Counted from the stretch's first letter, positions 39,433-48,139 are shown. The stretch is DNA of 64,000 bases from Xanthomonas hortorum pv. pelargonii (GCF_024499015.1 NZ_CP098604.1:5146001-5210000), one strand, 5' to 3'. A program made the numbers and translations. Notes: generated from the sequence alone by a model not told the origin.

Positions 39433-40302
39433 TCAAGCCCGCGCCGTCGCCTCGCGCACGAAGTCTTCATAGGTGCGCAGCGGGCGCTCCAATATGGCCT
39501 GCAGTTTTTCCACCGTGCCGTCGGCTGCCTGCATACCGAATGTCTGGATACCGGCCATCATCAGGCGCATGTCGTAGGCCAGCCAGGATGGGCCGTACGC
39601 CGCCATCTGCGCTTCGAACGCGGCCACGTCGTCGCCCGCGTAAGCGATCTCGCGCCCAAGTGCTGCACTCCAGACCTTCGCAACCGAGCTGCCTGTGACG
39701 GCATGTGGGCCAACCAGGTCGAGCGTGACACGCTCGAGCGCGGCAGCTGCACGGTCGCGTCGCAGCAACTCGACAACCGCGATGTCTGCGATATCGCGCG
39801 CATCGATCATGGCAACACCTGCGGAGCCGATCGGCATCGGGTAGACACCGTAGTCCTGAATCGTCTGCTGGATCATCGCTTCGTTCTGCATGAAGTACGC
39901 AGGACGCAGAATCGTTGCAGGAATATCCAGGCTTTCGATCATGCGCTCAACCGTGTGCTTGCCGGTGAAGTGGGGCACGTTGGTGAACTTGTCGGCATGG
40001 ATGACCGACAGGTACACGATGCGCTCGATGCCTGCCTCCTGCGCCAGATTCAATGCGATCAGCGCCTGTGTCACTTCGTCGGGAGTGACCGCATTCAACA
40101 GGAACAGCGTGCGCGCCGACGACAACGCGGCACGCATCGATGCAACATCGGTGAGGTCTGCGACAACTTCAGTCACACCCGCCGGGAAAACGCGCTTGCC
40201 GGGTTGGCGAACCAATGCCTTGACCGCTGCGCCTGCATCGGCAAGGCCCTGGGTGATGAGAGAACCGATGGTGCCGGTGGCACCGGTGACGAGAATGCCC
40301 AT
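39433..40302 (-). CDS. NmrA-like NAD(P)-binding SDR family protein
   Basis: A 289-residue atypical short-chain dehydrogenase. It starts MGILVTGATGTIGSLITQGLADAG (GATGTIG dinucleotide site), and AALSSARTLFLLNAV, IERIVYLSVIHAD and ILRPAYFMQNE are typical of NmrA/QOR2-type proteins. The YxxxK motif is absent, so it may be a redox sensor or an NADPH:quinone reductase. AGGAG precedes the ATG. It is divergent from a LysR gene that probably controls it. Confidence 0.85.
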   Translation of the reverse strand: MGILVTGATGTIGSLITQGLADAGAAVKALVRQPGKRVFPAGVTEVVADLTDVASMRAALSSARTLFLLNAVTPDEVTQALIALNLAQEAGIERIVYLSVIHADKFTNVPHFTGKHTVERMIESLDIPATILRPAYFMQNEAMIQQTIQDYGVYPMPIGSAGVAMIDARDIADIAVVELLRRDRAAAALERVTLDLVGPHAVTGSSVAKVWSAALGREIAYAGDDVAAFEAQMAAYGPSWLAYDMRLMMAGIQTFGMQAADGTVEKLQAILERPLRTYEDFVREATARA

Positions 40303-40444
40303 GTGAATCTCCTGCTATGGATGGAAGGGGCATCAGTGCGACATCGCTGCCACGACTGACGTTGCGGTGACCAGACGATAGGCCGTTGCATCGCCAATAC
40401 GAAGACGCCAAGATGTGGACGCCTGGTTTCAAATCTGGAACACC

Positions 40445-41320
40445 ATGGATCTGAATGCATTGATCGATTTCGCGCTGGTCGCAGCGAATCAGGGCCTGGG
40501 AAAGGCGAGCCGTGCCAGCGGCCGGTCGAAGGCGACCTTGTCGCGGCGCATCGCCGATCTCGAGGAACAGCTGGGGGTGCGATTGGTCGAGCGCAGCGCC
40601 CGTGGGCTCAGGCTCACCGAAGCCGGGCAGCTGCTGATGGACCGCACCGAAGTGCCGTTGAGCGAGGTGGCCGAGGCCATGGCCGCCGCACGCGAAGGGC
40701 TCTCGACACCGCGCGGACGCTTGCGGGTGGCATCTCCGGTGCTGTTCTCGCAATTGGCGATGGGACGGATTGGCGCGGAGTTCTGTGCGGCCTATCCGGA
40801 GATCATGCTCGAGGTGGTTGCAGAAGACCGCACGGTCGACCTGGTGGAAGAGCAGTTCGATGTGGCCATCCGCATCAACCCAAGCCCGGACAGCAGCCTA
40901 GTCGGGCGGTGTTTTGCCAAGGATCGGCTGGTGGTCGTGGCTGCGCCCGGCATCGCCATGCCCACCAGCGGCGCGCTCACATCAGTTCCCGCTGTGGTGA
41001 TGTCGAGCTTCCAGCCGACCACATGGAATCTCGATGACGGGCGCCTGGTCCTGGAACCCATTCCACGGCTGCGGTTTTCCTCCTTCCTGATGGTTCGCGA
41101 CGCAGCGATTGCAGGCGGTGGCGTGGCGCTGCTTCCGCAGTCGATCGCATGGAACCAACTCGCGCGCGGCGAACTGGTGCAGTGGGGCACGATCGCGGGC
41201 ATAGAGCCGGCGCTGTGGGTGTTGCACACCTCCAGGCGTCTGGCCGCACCCAAGGTGCGCGCCTTCGTGGACTTCATGTGCGACAGATACCCGGATGTGT
41301 CGCTGGTGTTGAAGGGGTAG
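40445..41320 (+). CDS. LysR-family transcriptional regulator
   Basis: A 291-residue LysR-type protein: MDLNALIDFALVAANQGLGKASRASGRSKATLSRRIADLEEQLGVRLVERSARGLRLTEAG is the winged-helix domain, followed by a periplasmic-binding-like effector domain. The divergent NmrA-like gene, 142 bases away, is the likely target. A GTG at 40415 would add ten residues. Confidence 0.87.
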   Translation: MDLNALIDFALVAANQGLGKASRASGRSKATLSRRIADLEEQLGVRLVERSARGLRLTEAGQLLMDRTEVPLSEVAEAMAAAREGLSTPRGRLRVASPVLFSQLAMGRIGAEFCAAYPEIMLEVVAEDRTVDLVEEQFDVAIRINPSPDSSLVGRCFAKDRLVVVAAPGIAMPTSGALTSVPAVVMSSFQPTTWNLDDGRLVLEPIPRLRFSSFLMVRDAAIAGGGVALLPQSIAWNQLARGELVQWGTIAGIEPALWVLHTSRRLAAPKVRAFVDFMCDRYPDVSLVLKG

Positions 41321-41451
41321 GCCGCTGCGTCCCGCTTGTGCGGGCCAGGCTGCGTAGCGGCCAGCGCACCACGGTGTCATAAGTTCGGTAGAGCCGCCTC
41401 GCGCTCTCGGATGTTTATCGGGGTGCGGCAAGTCCTCCATTGCGCAGCCGA

Positions 41452-41522
41452 GACTACGACATGGGCGAGTACAACGCGCTGGCCTTGATCCGGCTCGGCG
41501 CGTCCGGATCACAAGATGTCGG
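41452..41522 (+). pseudogene. Relic of a NarL-type response regulator
   Basis: The bases encode DYDMGEYNAL directly followed by ALIRLGASG and then a disturbed KDV-like end. These match two separate parts of the intact regulator at 31570-32214 (DYDIGEYNAL, and ALIRLGVSGICRKDVS about 27 codons later). The relic therefore has an internal deletion and no start, HTH or stop of its own. Confidence 0.65.
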
Positions 41523-41588
41523 ACTCATCTGCACGATGCGTGGACGACGCGCCGGTCATCATGCGCGCCTGGTGGATAGAGGTGTTAC

Positions 41589-42946
41589 ATGGCGAAGCCG
41601 ACGCTGTTCTTCCTGCACGCCCTCGGGTCCAGCAGTAACGAGTGGCCTGGTGTGATCCAGCGATTGGAGGCGCGCTTCGATTGTGTGGCGCTCGATATTC
41701 CAGGCTTCGGAGAGGCGCCGCCGCTGCAGCATGTCGACACCGCCGCACTGGTTGCCTGGTTCGTCGACGAGGTGATTCGGCGGCAACCGACGTGCTGGCT
41801 TGCGATCGGACACAGCATGGGCGGAAAGATCGCCACTCTGGCAACAGCGCAGGCGCGCGATGGCATGGCCGGGCTTGCCGGCCTGGCAGGCGTGATCCTG
41901 GTCGCGGCGTCGCCGTCGGCGCCAGAGCCGATGGATGAGTCACGCCGACAGACAATGTTGGCTTGGTTCGAAAAGGGCCATCCCACCCGGCAAGAGGCCG
42001 AGCAGTTCATCGACGATAACTGTGCGGCGAGGTTGCCTGCACCTTTGAGGGACGCGGCTGTAAACGACTGCTGCGAACCAGTGCAAAAGCGTGGATCGCC
42101 TGGCTTGCGCACGCCAGTCGTGAGGACTACAGCGCGCAAGCAGGCTACATGCATGTGCCGGCGTTGATCATCGCCGGCAGTGAAGATGGCGACCTCGGCG
42201 AAGCCGCGCAGACTGCGCTGAACGCGCCGCATTATCACGATGCGCGTGTCGCCGTCGTGGCCGATGCCGCGCACTTGATTCCGTATGAACAACCGCAGCA
42301 CCTCGCGCAGCTGATCGCAGCGCATGTGGATCGCAGCGTGGACAAATGCCTGCCCGATGACTTCGTCAGGTTGCTCAATGCAGACAGGGTCGCCCCGCGC
42401 ATGCGCAAGCTCTTGCTCAGCCGGCATGCGGGCCCGCCCGCGACTGCGCAAGGTGTGCTGAGCCAACATCAACTGGAACTACTCACCGCAGTCGTTGCGC
42501 GTGTATTGGATGGGGCCAGCGATGCGCGCGAGATTGCACGGCGGATGGATATCCAGCTTGCCGAAGGCGCGGGCGATGGTTGGCGCCATGCCGCGTTGCC
42601 ATTCGATCGGCTTGCAGTGCCGCTGGGGCTCGACACGCTCGACGCGCTGAGCAATGGCTTCGTTGGCTTGCCTGCCGAGATCCAGGACCACTGGCTGCGC
42701 GAGGTGTCGCGCTCGACGGCTGGCGATTCCTCGGCACACGGGCTGGATGCAGCGCAGCTGGCGCACTGGTTCGAAGACGTCCGCGCCGAAGCCGCGCGGA
42801 TCTGGATCAGCCTTCCCGCCACGATGGCGGCATTGGGATACGACGGCTTCGCGGTTGGCGGTGCCGGTATCGACAGCGCGGGCTATCAACAGACTGCAGC
42901 CGATCAACAGGAAGCCTGGCAGCTTCCTGCCAAGGGCCTTCGATGA
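41589..42946 (+). CDS. Alpha/beta hydrolase fused to a gluconate-2-dehydrogenase subunit-3-like domain, frameshifted
   Basis: The N-terminal half (MAKPTLFFLHALGSSSNEWPGVI, nucleophile elbow GHSMGG) is an alpha/beta hydrolase whose last strands and catalytic His (PALIIAGSEDGDLG, VVADAAHLIPYEQP) are in another frame from about 42065 on. One missing base near 42060 (GCTGTAAACGA) explains the switch and restores RLLRTSAKAWIAWLAHASREDY. The C-terminal 170 residues (QLELLTAVVARVLDG ... LPAEIQDHWLREV) resemble the subunit-3 or twin-partner protein of GMC-type membrane dehydrogenases. The gene ends in an ATGA overlap with a GMC oxidoreductase, which supports that reading. Confidence 0.65.
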
Positions 42947-44037
42947 GCCCTGGCATCCACGACGCTGCAGTCGATGTGGTGGTGATAGGAAGCGGGGCAG
43001 GCGGCGGCCCATTGGCTGCACGGCTCGCGCAGCGAGGTCTCTCGGTGGTGGTGCTTGAGGCGGGTGCGGCCTTCAGCCCTGCGTCCCATCTACCCGATGA
43101 GCTGACCACCGGCATCTACTGGATGGAGGAGCGCCTGAGCGGCGGGCAGACGCCCACCGCATTTGGCGCCAACAATTCCGGTTCGGGATTGGGCGGTTCG
43201 ACCCTGCATTGGGGCGCCTTCTGCCCGCGTCCGGACAAGCGCGATCTGAGCCTGTCGACGCACACCGGGCAGCGCGGCATGGACTGGCCGATCGCGCATG
43301 AAGAGCTGCTGTCCTATATCCGCCGCGTCGAGGAGTTCGTCGGCGTGTCCGGGCCGGCGCACTATCCGTGGGACCCCGAGCGCAGCTACGCCTATCCGCC
43401 GGCGCAGCGCAATGCATCGGCCAACGCGATGGAGCGCGGTTGCCGCACGCTGGGCATCACCGCTACCGATGCGCCTGCCGCATTGGTGACCAGGGCGCAT
43501 CAGCAGCCGCACCACGGCATGCGCGCGGCCTGCAACAACTGCGGCGCCTGTCATCAAGGCTGCAGCAACGGTGCCAAGGTGAGTGTCGATACCACCAGGC
43601 TGCCGCTGGCGCGTGCGCACGGTGCCCAATTGCGACCCGGTTGTCGGGTCATCGATATCGAGCGCGACGCCCGTGGCACGGTCAGCGCGGTGGTCTATCG
43701 ACAGGATGGACGCGAACTGCGCCAGCGTTGCACAAGCTTGTTCCTGTGCGCAGGCGGCGTGGAAACACCGCGCTTGCTGCTCAACCTGGGGCTGGCCAAC
43801 TCCAGCGGCCAGGTGGGGCGCAATTTCATGGCGCATGTGGCCACCCAGGTGTGGGGGGAGTTCGATGCGGATATGCGCATGAACCGTGGCTACCCCTCGT
43901 CGCTGATCACCGAGGACATGCTGCGTCCGCCCAATGCCGATTTCATCGGCGGCTATCTAGTGCAAAGCCTGGGCGTGCAGCCGATCACCCTGAGGTTCGG
44001 CAGGGAATCATTACGTGCGGGGCCGAAATCTCTCTAA
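42943..44037 (+). pseudogene. GMC oxidoreductase, C-terminally truncated
   Basis: The ATG at 42943 starts a GMC flavoprotein: DVVVIGSGAGGGPLAARLAQRGLSVVVLEAG (FAD site), GLGGSTLHWGAFCPRP, MRAACNNCGACHQGCSNGAKVSVDTT (Cys-rich insert seen in gluconate-type dehydrogenases) and LFLCAGGVETPRLLL. After VQSLGVQPITL (about 44010) homology stops and the frame ends within foreign sequence. The C-terminal substrate domain with the catalytic His/Asn is missing. The cut coincides with a junction to mobile-element remnants, so the gene was broken by insertion or recombination. Confidence 0.8.
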
Positions 44038-44125
44038 ACTATTGAATCTAAAGGTCGATCTTTCCGTTTCGGTGTCGGACTCCCCTGGCGACTGGTGACA
44101 CGACTGTTGGGTTTAACCCGAGTAA

Positions 44126-44237
44126 GGGTTCGGCCGACATACGTGCAAAAGTGGCTCACAAGATTGGATTTCGTCCATTTCATCAGTGGGTTAGCGGATT
44201 TTTGGGGGGCATTTTTGCACGTATGTCGGCTGAACCC
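44126..44237. mobile_element. MITE-like element with about 25-bp inverted repeats
   Basis: Arms beginning GGGTTCGGCCGACATACG (44126-44150) and ending CGTATGTCGGCTGAACCC (44213-44237) are inverted copies with one mismatch over 24 bases, around 62 bases of spacer. The outer ends GGG.../...CCCC are like Tn3-family termini. No coding capacity and no matching direct repeat is seen. It lies immediately before an IS3 transposase tail. Confidence 0.55.
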
Positions 44238-44240
44238 CGT

Positions 44241-44483
44241 ATTGCCATCAGCATGGACGGCAAGGGCTGCTGGCGCGACAACGTATTCATCGAGCGGCTG
44301 TGGAAGTCGGTCAAATACGAGGAGGTCTACCTGCGCGCCTACTACAGCGTCAGCCACGCGAAGGCATCGATCGGCCGTTACCTGAGCTTCTATAACCAGC
44401 GCAGGCCACACACCGCGCTTGATCGGCTGACCCCCGATCAGGTCTACTTCAACCAGATGCTGTCCTTGCCCAAGGCAGCTTGA
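44241..44483 (+). pseudogene. IS3-family transposase (OrfB) C-terminal remnant
   Basis: Encodes ISMDGKGCWRDNVFIERLWKSVKYEEVYLRAYYSV ... GRYLSFYNQRRPHTALDRLTPDQVYF, the last third of an IS3/IS51-type DDE transposase, including the final catalytic Glu region and the NxRRPH motif. The upstream two thirds are absent, and the inverted-repeat element abuts directly. No IS3 termini could be identified. Confidence 0.85.
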
Positions 44484-44664
44484 ACCCGCAGGCGATCCAC
44501 TTATCCAGCACGGCTACGCTGTTTAAATGAATGGAGCCACCTCTCTGCACCTCTCCAGCAAGACGCCCTGATGGCTGCCGTGCGCACTCAATTGCTGGAC
44601 CAGAAGCGCTGCATGAACCGTCCAACTTCTGGGGGTCATTTCAATCCCGGGCGGTTCACTACCG

Positions 44665-45456
44665 TTATTCTTCAGACCGAGAATAGTTGTTAAGATGAAC
44701 ATCGGTATGACCGCTTGAAAGCGCTGTTGCGTAGTAATCCTCAAATGATCGGTATGCTGGCACGATTCCGCCGCCGTAGTCGTATGCGGCGTACCACATC
44801 AACGGATTTCCGTAGCCTAGTGATTCGATGACAGGTTGAGCCTCTGTAAAATATTTGACCATGTCTTCGATAGTTCCATACTCTACTCTTTCGGCGTTAT
44901 AAGCCGCTCGCCGCTGACCTATTCGCCCCTGCTGGAAACCGGATCTGATCTCCGCAATTTCATTGGCCCGGCTCAGGTTGGAGAGTTCAACCAATAATAT
45001 ATTGAGAGATTGATAGTGGCTCCCTTGAACGTTGCTGGCTGTTGTCTCTGTCAAGGCAATAGTCCGAGTTCCCGGTCGTGTTGCGGCATGCCCAAAGGAC
45101 TGGCCGATCTCACTGTCTGGCACGATCCTTATCGTGACACCACCTTCGCCTGCAACTGCGTTCATTCTTTTCCTGAACGTGCTTGATGCCTTGTAAATTT
45201 CTCCTGCCATCGTCAGCAAATGGTCGATGCGCGGATCTTCGTGAGGATTTCTTACTTGCGCAATAACATTGCGCCAGCTGGCTCCGTGAACGTTTGAGTT
45301 CCGTTGCAACGAAGATCTACGCTGCAGGCCATCTAGTGCTCCACTTGATGCCTGATTCTCACCTCGAGCACGCGTCGGAGTAGAAGCATTGGACGTATTT
45401 TCACTTGAGGCAGGTGAATTTGACGGTCTGCCTTGTGTTGATATGCAAATGCCCAT
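44665..45456 (-). CDS. Candidate type III effector with N-myristoylation signal (paralogue of the gene at 45685)
   Basis: The 263-residue protein starts MGICIST. Gly2 and Ser6 fit eukaryotic N-myristoylation and Cys4 could be palmitoylated, as in several Xanthomonas membrane-targeted effectors. A disordered Ser/Asn/Arg-rich stretch (to about residue 75) is followed by a compact domain with DPRIDHLLTMAGEIYKASSTFRKRM, ILLVELSNLSRANEI, RVEYGTIEDMVKYFTEAQPVI and GYGNPLMWYAAYDYGGGIVPAYRS. The same blocks occur in the neighbouring frameshifted gene. Base composition is clearly more AT-rich than in its flanks. GGTGA precedes the ATG, but no PIP box is seen directly upstream. No Xop family could be assigned. 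Confidence 0.6.
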   Translation of the reverse strand: MGICISTQGRPSNSPASSENTSNASTPTRARGENQASSGALDGLQRRSSLQRNSNVHGASWRNVIAQVRNPHEDPRIDHLLTMAGEIYKASSTFRKRMNAVAGEGGVTIRIVPDSEIGQSFGHAATRPGTRTIALTETTASNVQGSHYQSLNILLVELSNLSRANEIAEIRSGFQQGRIGQRRAAYNAERVEYGTIEDMVKYFTEAQPVIESLGYGNPLMWYAAYDYGGGIVPAYRSFEDYYATALSSGHTDVHLNNYSRSEE

Positions 45457-45544
45457 TGCCTATTTCACCTAACTTTTAATTATACTACACTCGATGTTAG
45501 CTAAGAACTTTCACGGATTCCTGCCACACCTCTCGTACGTCATG

Positions 45545-45658
45545 CTTTCCGGAGACCGGGTAGCTTTGTGCCACGGGTGTCTCTATGGATGATCTCAAGT
45601 TGGATATCAGAGGTGTTGGCCAACAGGTCATCCAGGATGTAGATGCCCTTATGTACGC
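45545..45658 (-). pseudogene. Tn3 transposase fragment between the two effector genes
   Basis: Minus-strand translation gives HKGIYILDDLLANTSDIQLEIIHRDT and then, with a small indel, AQSYPVSG. The intact transposase (bases 54932-55040) reads HEGIYILDGLLANTSDIQPEIVHGDTQAQSYPVFG. This is therefore a stranded piece of a related tnpA. Confidence 0.8.
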
Positions 45659-45684
45659 TGACCCAGCATCGAGGATGCAAGAGA

Positions 45685-46682
45685 TCACATATTTCGTTTT
45701 GCGTACTGTTGCTCATACCAACCCAAATGACCAGTAGCCAACGAATTTGCCACTGCCTCGTCCTCCGACCGGGTGCTAGGCTCGATGTGTCCTTGGGCTG
45801 TAACCATGCAATGCCATGCGTAGGGGTTGTCGAGACCAACCCGACGCAGCGTTTCGTGCGCTTCCATATAATAAGCCTGAACGTTGCGGGTGGAATTGTA
45901 TTCAACTCTTTCAATGCTTTCCGCGAGTTCGCGGGGAAAGCTGGGCGATGGCTGCATTGCGCTCGCATTCTTTGAATGCGAGGTCTAGCGAAGCGTTGCT
46001 CAATTCAAAGGCAAGAACGCCCATTGCAGTGGTGGGGTCGCGCGCCATCATCTCTCCCAACACCACCTCCCTCTGTTGCGGATTGAAGTGCGCTGTGGCT
46101 ACTTCGGGATCAATGCGAATCCCTACCATGCCTTCCTTCTGGATAGTCGCCATGGTCTGACGGAACGTTGGAGAATCCGCGAATATCAGGAAAAGATGCG
46201 TGATAGCCTGCGCTAGCCGCGGGTCCCTTCCCGTCGTGCTGCAAGGTGGTGGTGGTGAGGTTCGCCCACTCTTGCGCCCGCTTTTGGAGTGCTTGATGGT
46301 GCGAAGAAGCTGTGCCAGTGGGATAAGGGTTCCAGGCGGGAGGAGCCCACATATCGGCAGGAGCGATCGGATACTCGCCGGTCGATACGCCCTGCCACTC
46401 ATGGGCTGAGTCATGCAAGTTGCCCTGGTATTCTGACCAACCGCTAAAACCTTCCTGGCCGGACCATCCTGCCCCTTGCCGACTGGGTGAGCCCTGCGGT
46501 TCAGGAGAAGCCGCGCGACGCGGCGGGGAAGGCAAAGCGTCGCGCAGTGCATTGGTCGAGGAGGAAGACGAGTCCCTGCGCGATGGCGACGACGACTCGG
46601 ATGGCGTGGCCTGCTCTGTAGTACGGGTTGTATAACGCGCAGGTGACCCTGCCACGCTCGGCTTTGAATTGCATAGACCCAT
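45685..46682 (-). CDS. HrpX-regulated type III effector candidate with N-myristoylation signal, frameshifted
   Basis: The ATG at 46682 (AGGAGAT upstream) gives MGLCNSKPSVAGS, the lipidation-type N-terminus shared by Xanthomonas XopE/XopJ-like effectors (Gly2, Cys4, Ser6). A low-complexity Ser/Pro-rich segment of about 110 residues follows. The conserved domain is split over two further frames: DPRLAQAITHLFLIFADSPTFRQTM ... VLAFELSN, then RELAESIERVEYNS ... GLDNPYAWHCMVTAQGHIEPSTRSEDEAVANSLATGH. One extra base near 46225 and one near 45938 explain the switches. The repaired product is about 331 residues. It is clearly homologous to the protein at 44665. A perfect PIP box and -10 lie upstream. 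Confidence 0.68.
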
Positions 46683-46711
46683 GTCGATCTCCTGCAGTGA
46701 CTGTAGAAGCA

Positions 46712-46772
46712 AGTTTGGCGGGGAGCGCTCCGCTTCGCTTCGCCTCACCGAAGGCATGGTTGGGACGGCGAA
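46712..46772 (-). promoter_or_regulatory. PIP box and -10 element (HrpX-dependent promoter)
   Basis: On the minus strand TTCGC (46772-46768), 15 bases, TTCGG (46752-46748), then 30 bases and CAAACT (46717-46712). This matches the published HrpX consensus TTCGB-N15-TTCGB-N30-32-YANNNT in every position, 30 bases before the effector ATG. Confidence 0.85.
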
Positions 46773-46813
46773 GCATTGACGCGGGGATTCCCGAGCCTTC
46801 GCCAAGCGGCTGA

Positions 46814-47869
46814 TCATCTGCCTGCCGGCATTGCACCGGCTGAGATGGCGTTTTCGGGTTCGCCAACGGAGTGCACTGGCCGCAGCCGCGCCAGGAGTTG
46901 TTCCAACGTGCTCAGGCGCACCGTGGCCCGCAAGGTGTCCGCCTCGGCGTGTTCCCGGCGCTGGCGCTCTTCGACCAGCTCGGCCCGCGCCGCAGCCAGT
47001 TCGGCGCGCACGCATTCCAGCGCTTGGACATCTTGGGTCCAGCGCACCTGCAGGGCTTGGTGCTCGGCGGCCGTCAGGCGCAGCGCGTCGCGCTCGCGTT
47101 GCTGGGCATCGGTCCGCTGGCGTGCCTGCGCCAGTTCCCGCTCCAGGCGGGTATGGCGTTCCAGCCACTGGCCATTGTCGCGGTTGAGCTGCATCAGATC
47201 GTGGTTCTTGGCGGTCAAGGCCTCGTTGGCCCGCCGCAGGGCGACCTGCAACTCCTGCACTTGATGCGCGTGCCGGCGCTGCTCCTGCTCGCGCTGGTCT
47301 CGGACGGAGGTCCGGTAGTGCTCAAGGGCTTCCCTGGCATGCTCGTGCTTCTGCTCCAGCGACTGGGCATGACGTTCGTGCTCCGCCAATCGCGCCGTGA
47401 GGCCTGCGATCCGCTCAGCCAGTTGGGCCAGTTCGGTGGTGCGGCTGGCCACCTCGCCCCTGGCGGCGTCGCCCGCCTCGCGTTCGGCCTGCAGTGCTAT
47501 CTCTGTGCGTTGCAGTTGCGTCCTGAGTGAGTCAGCCTCGTGACAGGCCTGCTCCAGCGCTTGGGTGCGCTCCTGCAACTGCGCCTGGAAACGCGCCTGC
47601 GCCTGCGCCACGACCGTGTCGGCCTCGGCGTGCAACCGCTCGGCCAGGCGGCTGACCAGATCCTGCAGCGCGTCGCCGATGGCGACCTTGGCGCCGGGGC
47701 GCTGCCCGTCCTCGTCGTCCAACTCCCTCAGATAACGGTGGATGGTGGTCTTGGACCCCGTGTTGCCGAGCGCCACCCGGACCGCGTCCACGGACGGATG
47801 CGTGCCCGTTGCGCGCAGGCTATCGCGGGCGCGTTGCACATCGCTTTTGTACAACCCGGACCTTGCCAT
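46814..47869 (-). CDS. tnpT: TnpT-like (KfrA-type) coiled-coil DNA-binding protein
   Basis: A 351-residue protein. The N-terminal KfrA-type HTH region is SDVQRARDSLRATGTHPSVDAVRVALGNTGSKTTIHRYLRELD. The rest is an almost continuous coiled coil rich in Glu, Arg, Ala and Gln. In Tn4651-type transposons TnpT is such a protein and helps the tyrosine recombinase TnpS resolve cointegrates at res. A res-like inverted repeat and repeated ACGTATT motifs sit just upstream of its start. The gene runs away from tnpS, as in Tn4651, but with a passenger module between them. Confidence 0.75.
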   Translation of the reverse strand: MARSGLYKSDVQRARDSLRATGTHPSVDAVRVALGNTGSKTTIHRYLRELDDEDGQRPGAKVAIGDALQDLVSRLAERLHAEADTVVAQAQARFQAQLQERTQALEQACHEADSLRTQLQRTEIALQAEREAGDAARGEVASRTTELAQLAERIAGLTARLAEHERHAQSLEQKHEHAREALEHYRTSVRDQREQEQRRHAHQVQELQVALRRANEALTAKNHDLMQLNRDNGQWLERHTRLERELAQARQRTDAQQRERDALRLTAAEHQALQVRWTQDVQALECVRAELAAARAELVEERQRREHAEADTLRATVRLSTLEQLLARLRPVHSVGEPENAISAGAMPAGR

Positions 47870-47876
47870 CCGTTAC

Positions 47877-47993
47877 TCCACGTATTTCGTAACGTATTAC
47901 ATACCACGTATTTGCGTACTACTCAACGTGTTAGACGGACCAGCTGCGGGCCGTGATCTCACGCGGGATAATCTGGAATTATCCCGCGTGAGA
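47877..47993. promoter_or_regulatory. res-like cointegrate-resolution site
   Basis: A perfect 16-bp inverted repeat TCTCACGCGGGATAAT (47957-47972) / ATTATCCCGCGTGAGA (47978-47993) has a 5-base spacer. That is the geometry of a tyrosine-recombinase core site. Between it and the tnpT start are repeats CCACGTATTTCGTA and CCACGTATTTGCGTA, probable TnpT-binding sites. Confidence 0.65.
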
Positions 47994-48139
47994 CGGATTC
48001 TGCGCCTTTCCAGCCGTCCAAACAGTACGAAACCGCCCAAAGCCGACGATCGCTGGGTAGTATGGCCCAGAGCGGAAAGGACGCCAGTCGGGTATGGGCA
48101 GGTCCGCCGCCGAGCTCGTTGGCCATCAAAGGACTGTGC

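Noticed and set aside
45456..45700. A possible PIP box for the first effector gene (44665-45456)
   Set aside because: No TTCG pair with 15-16 base spacing was found; only a TATAAT-like -10 is visible.
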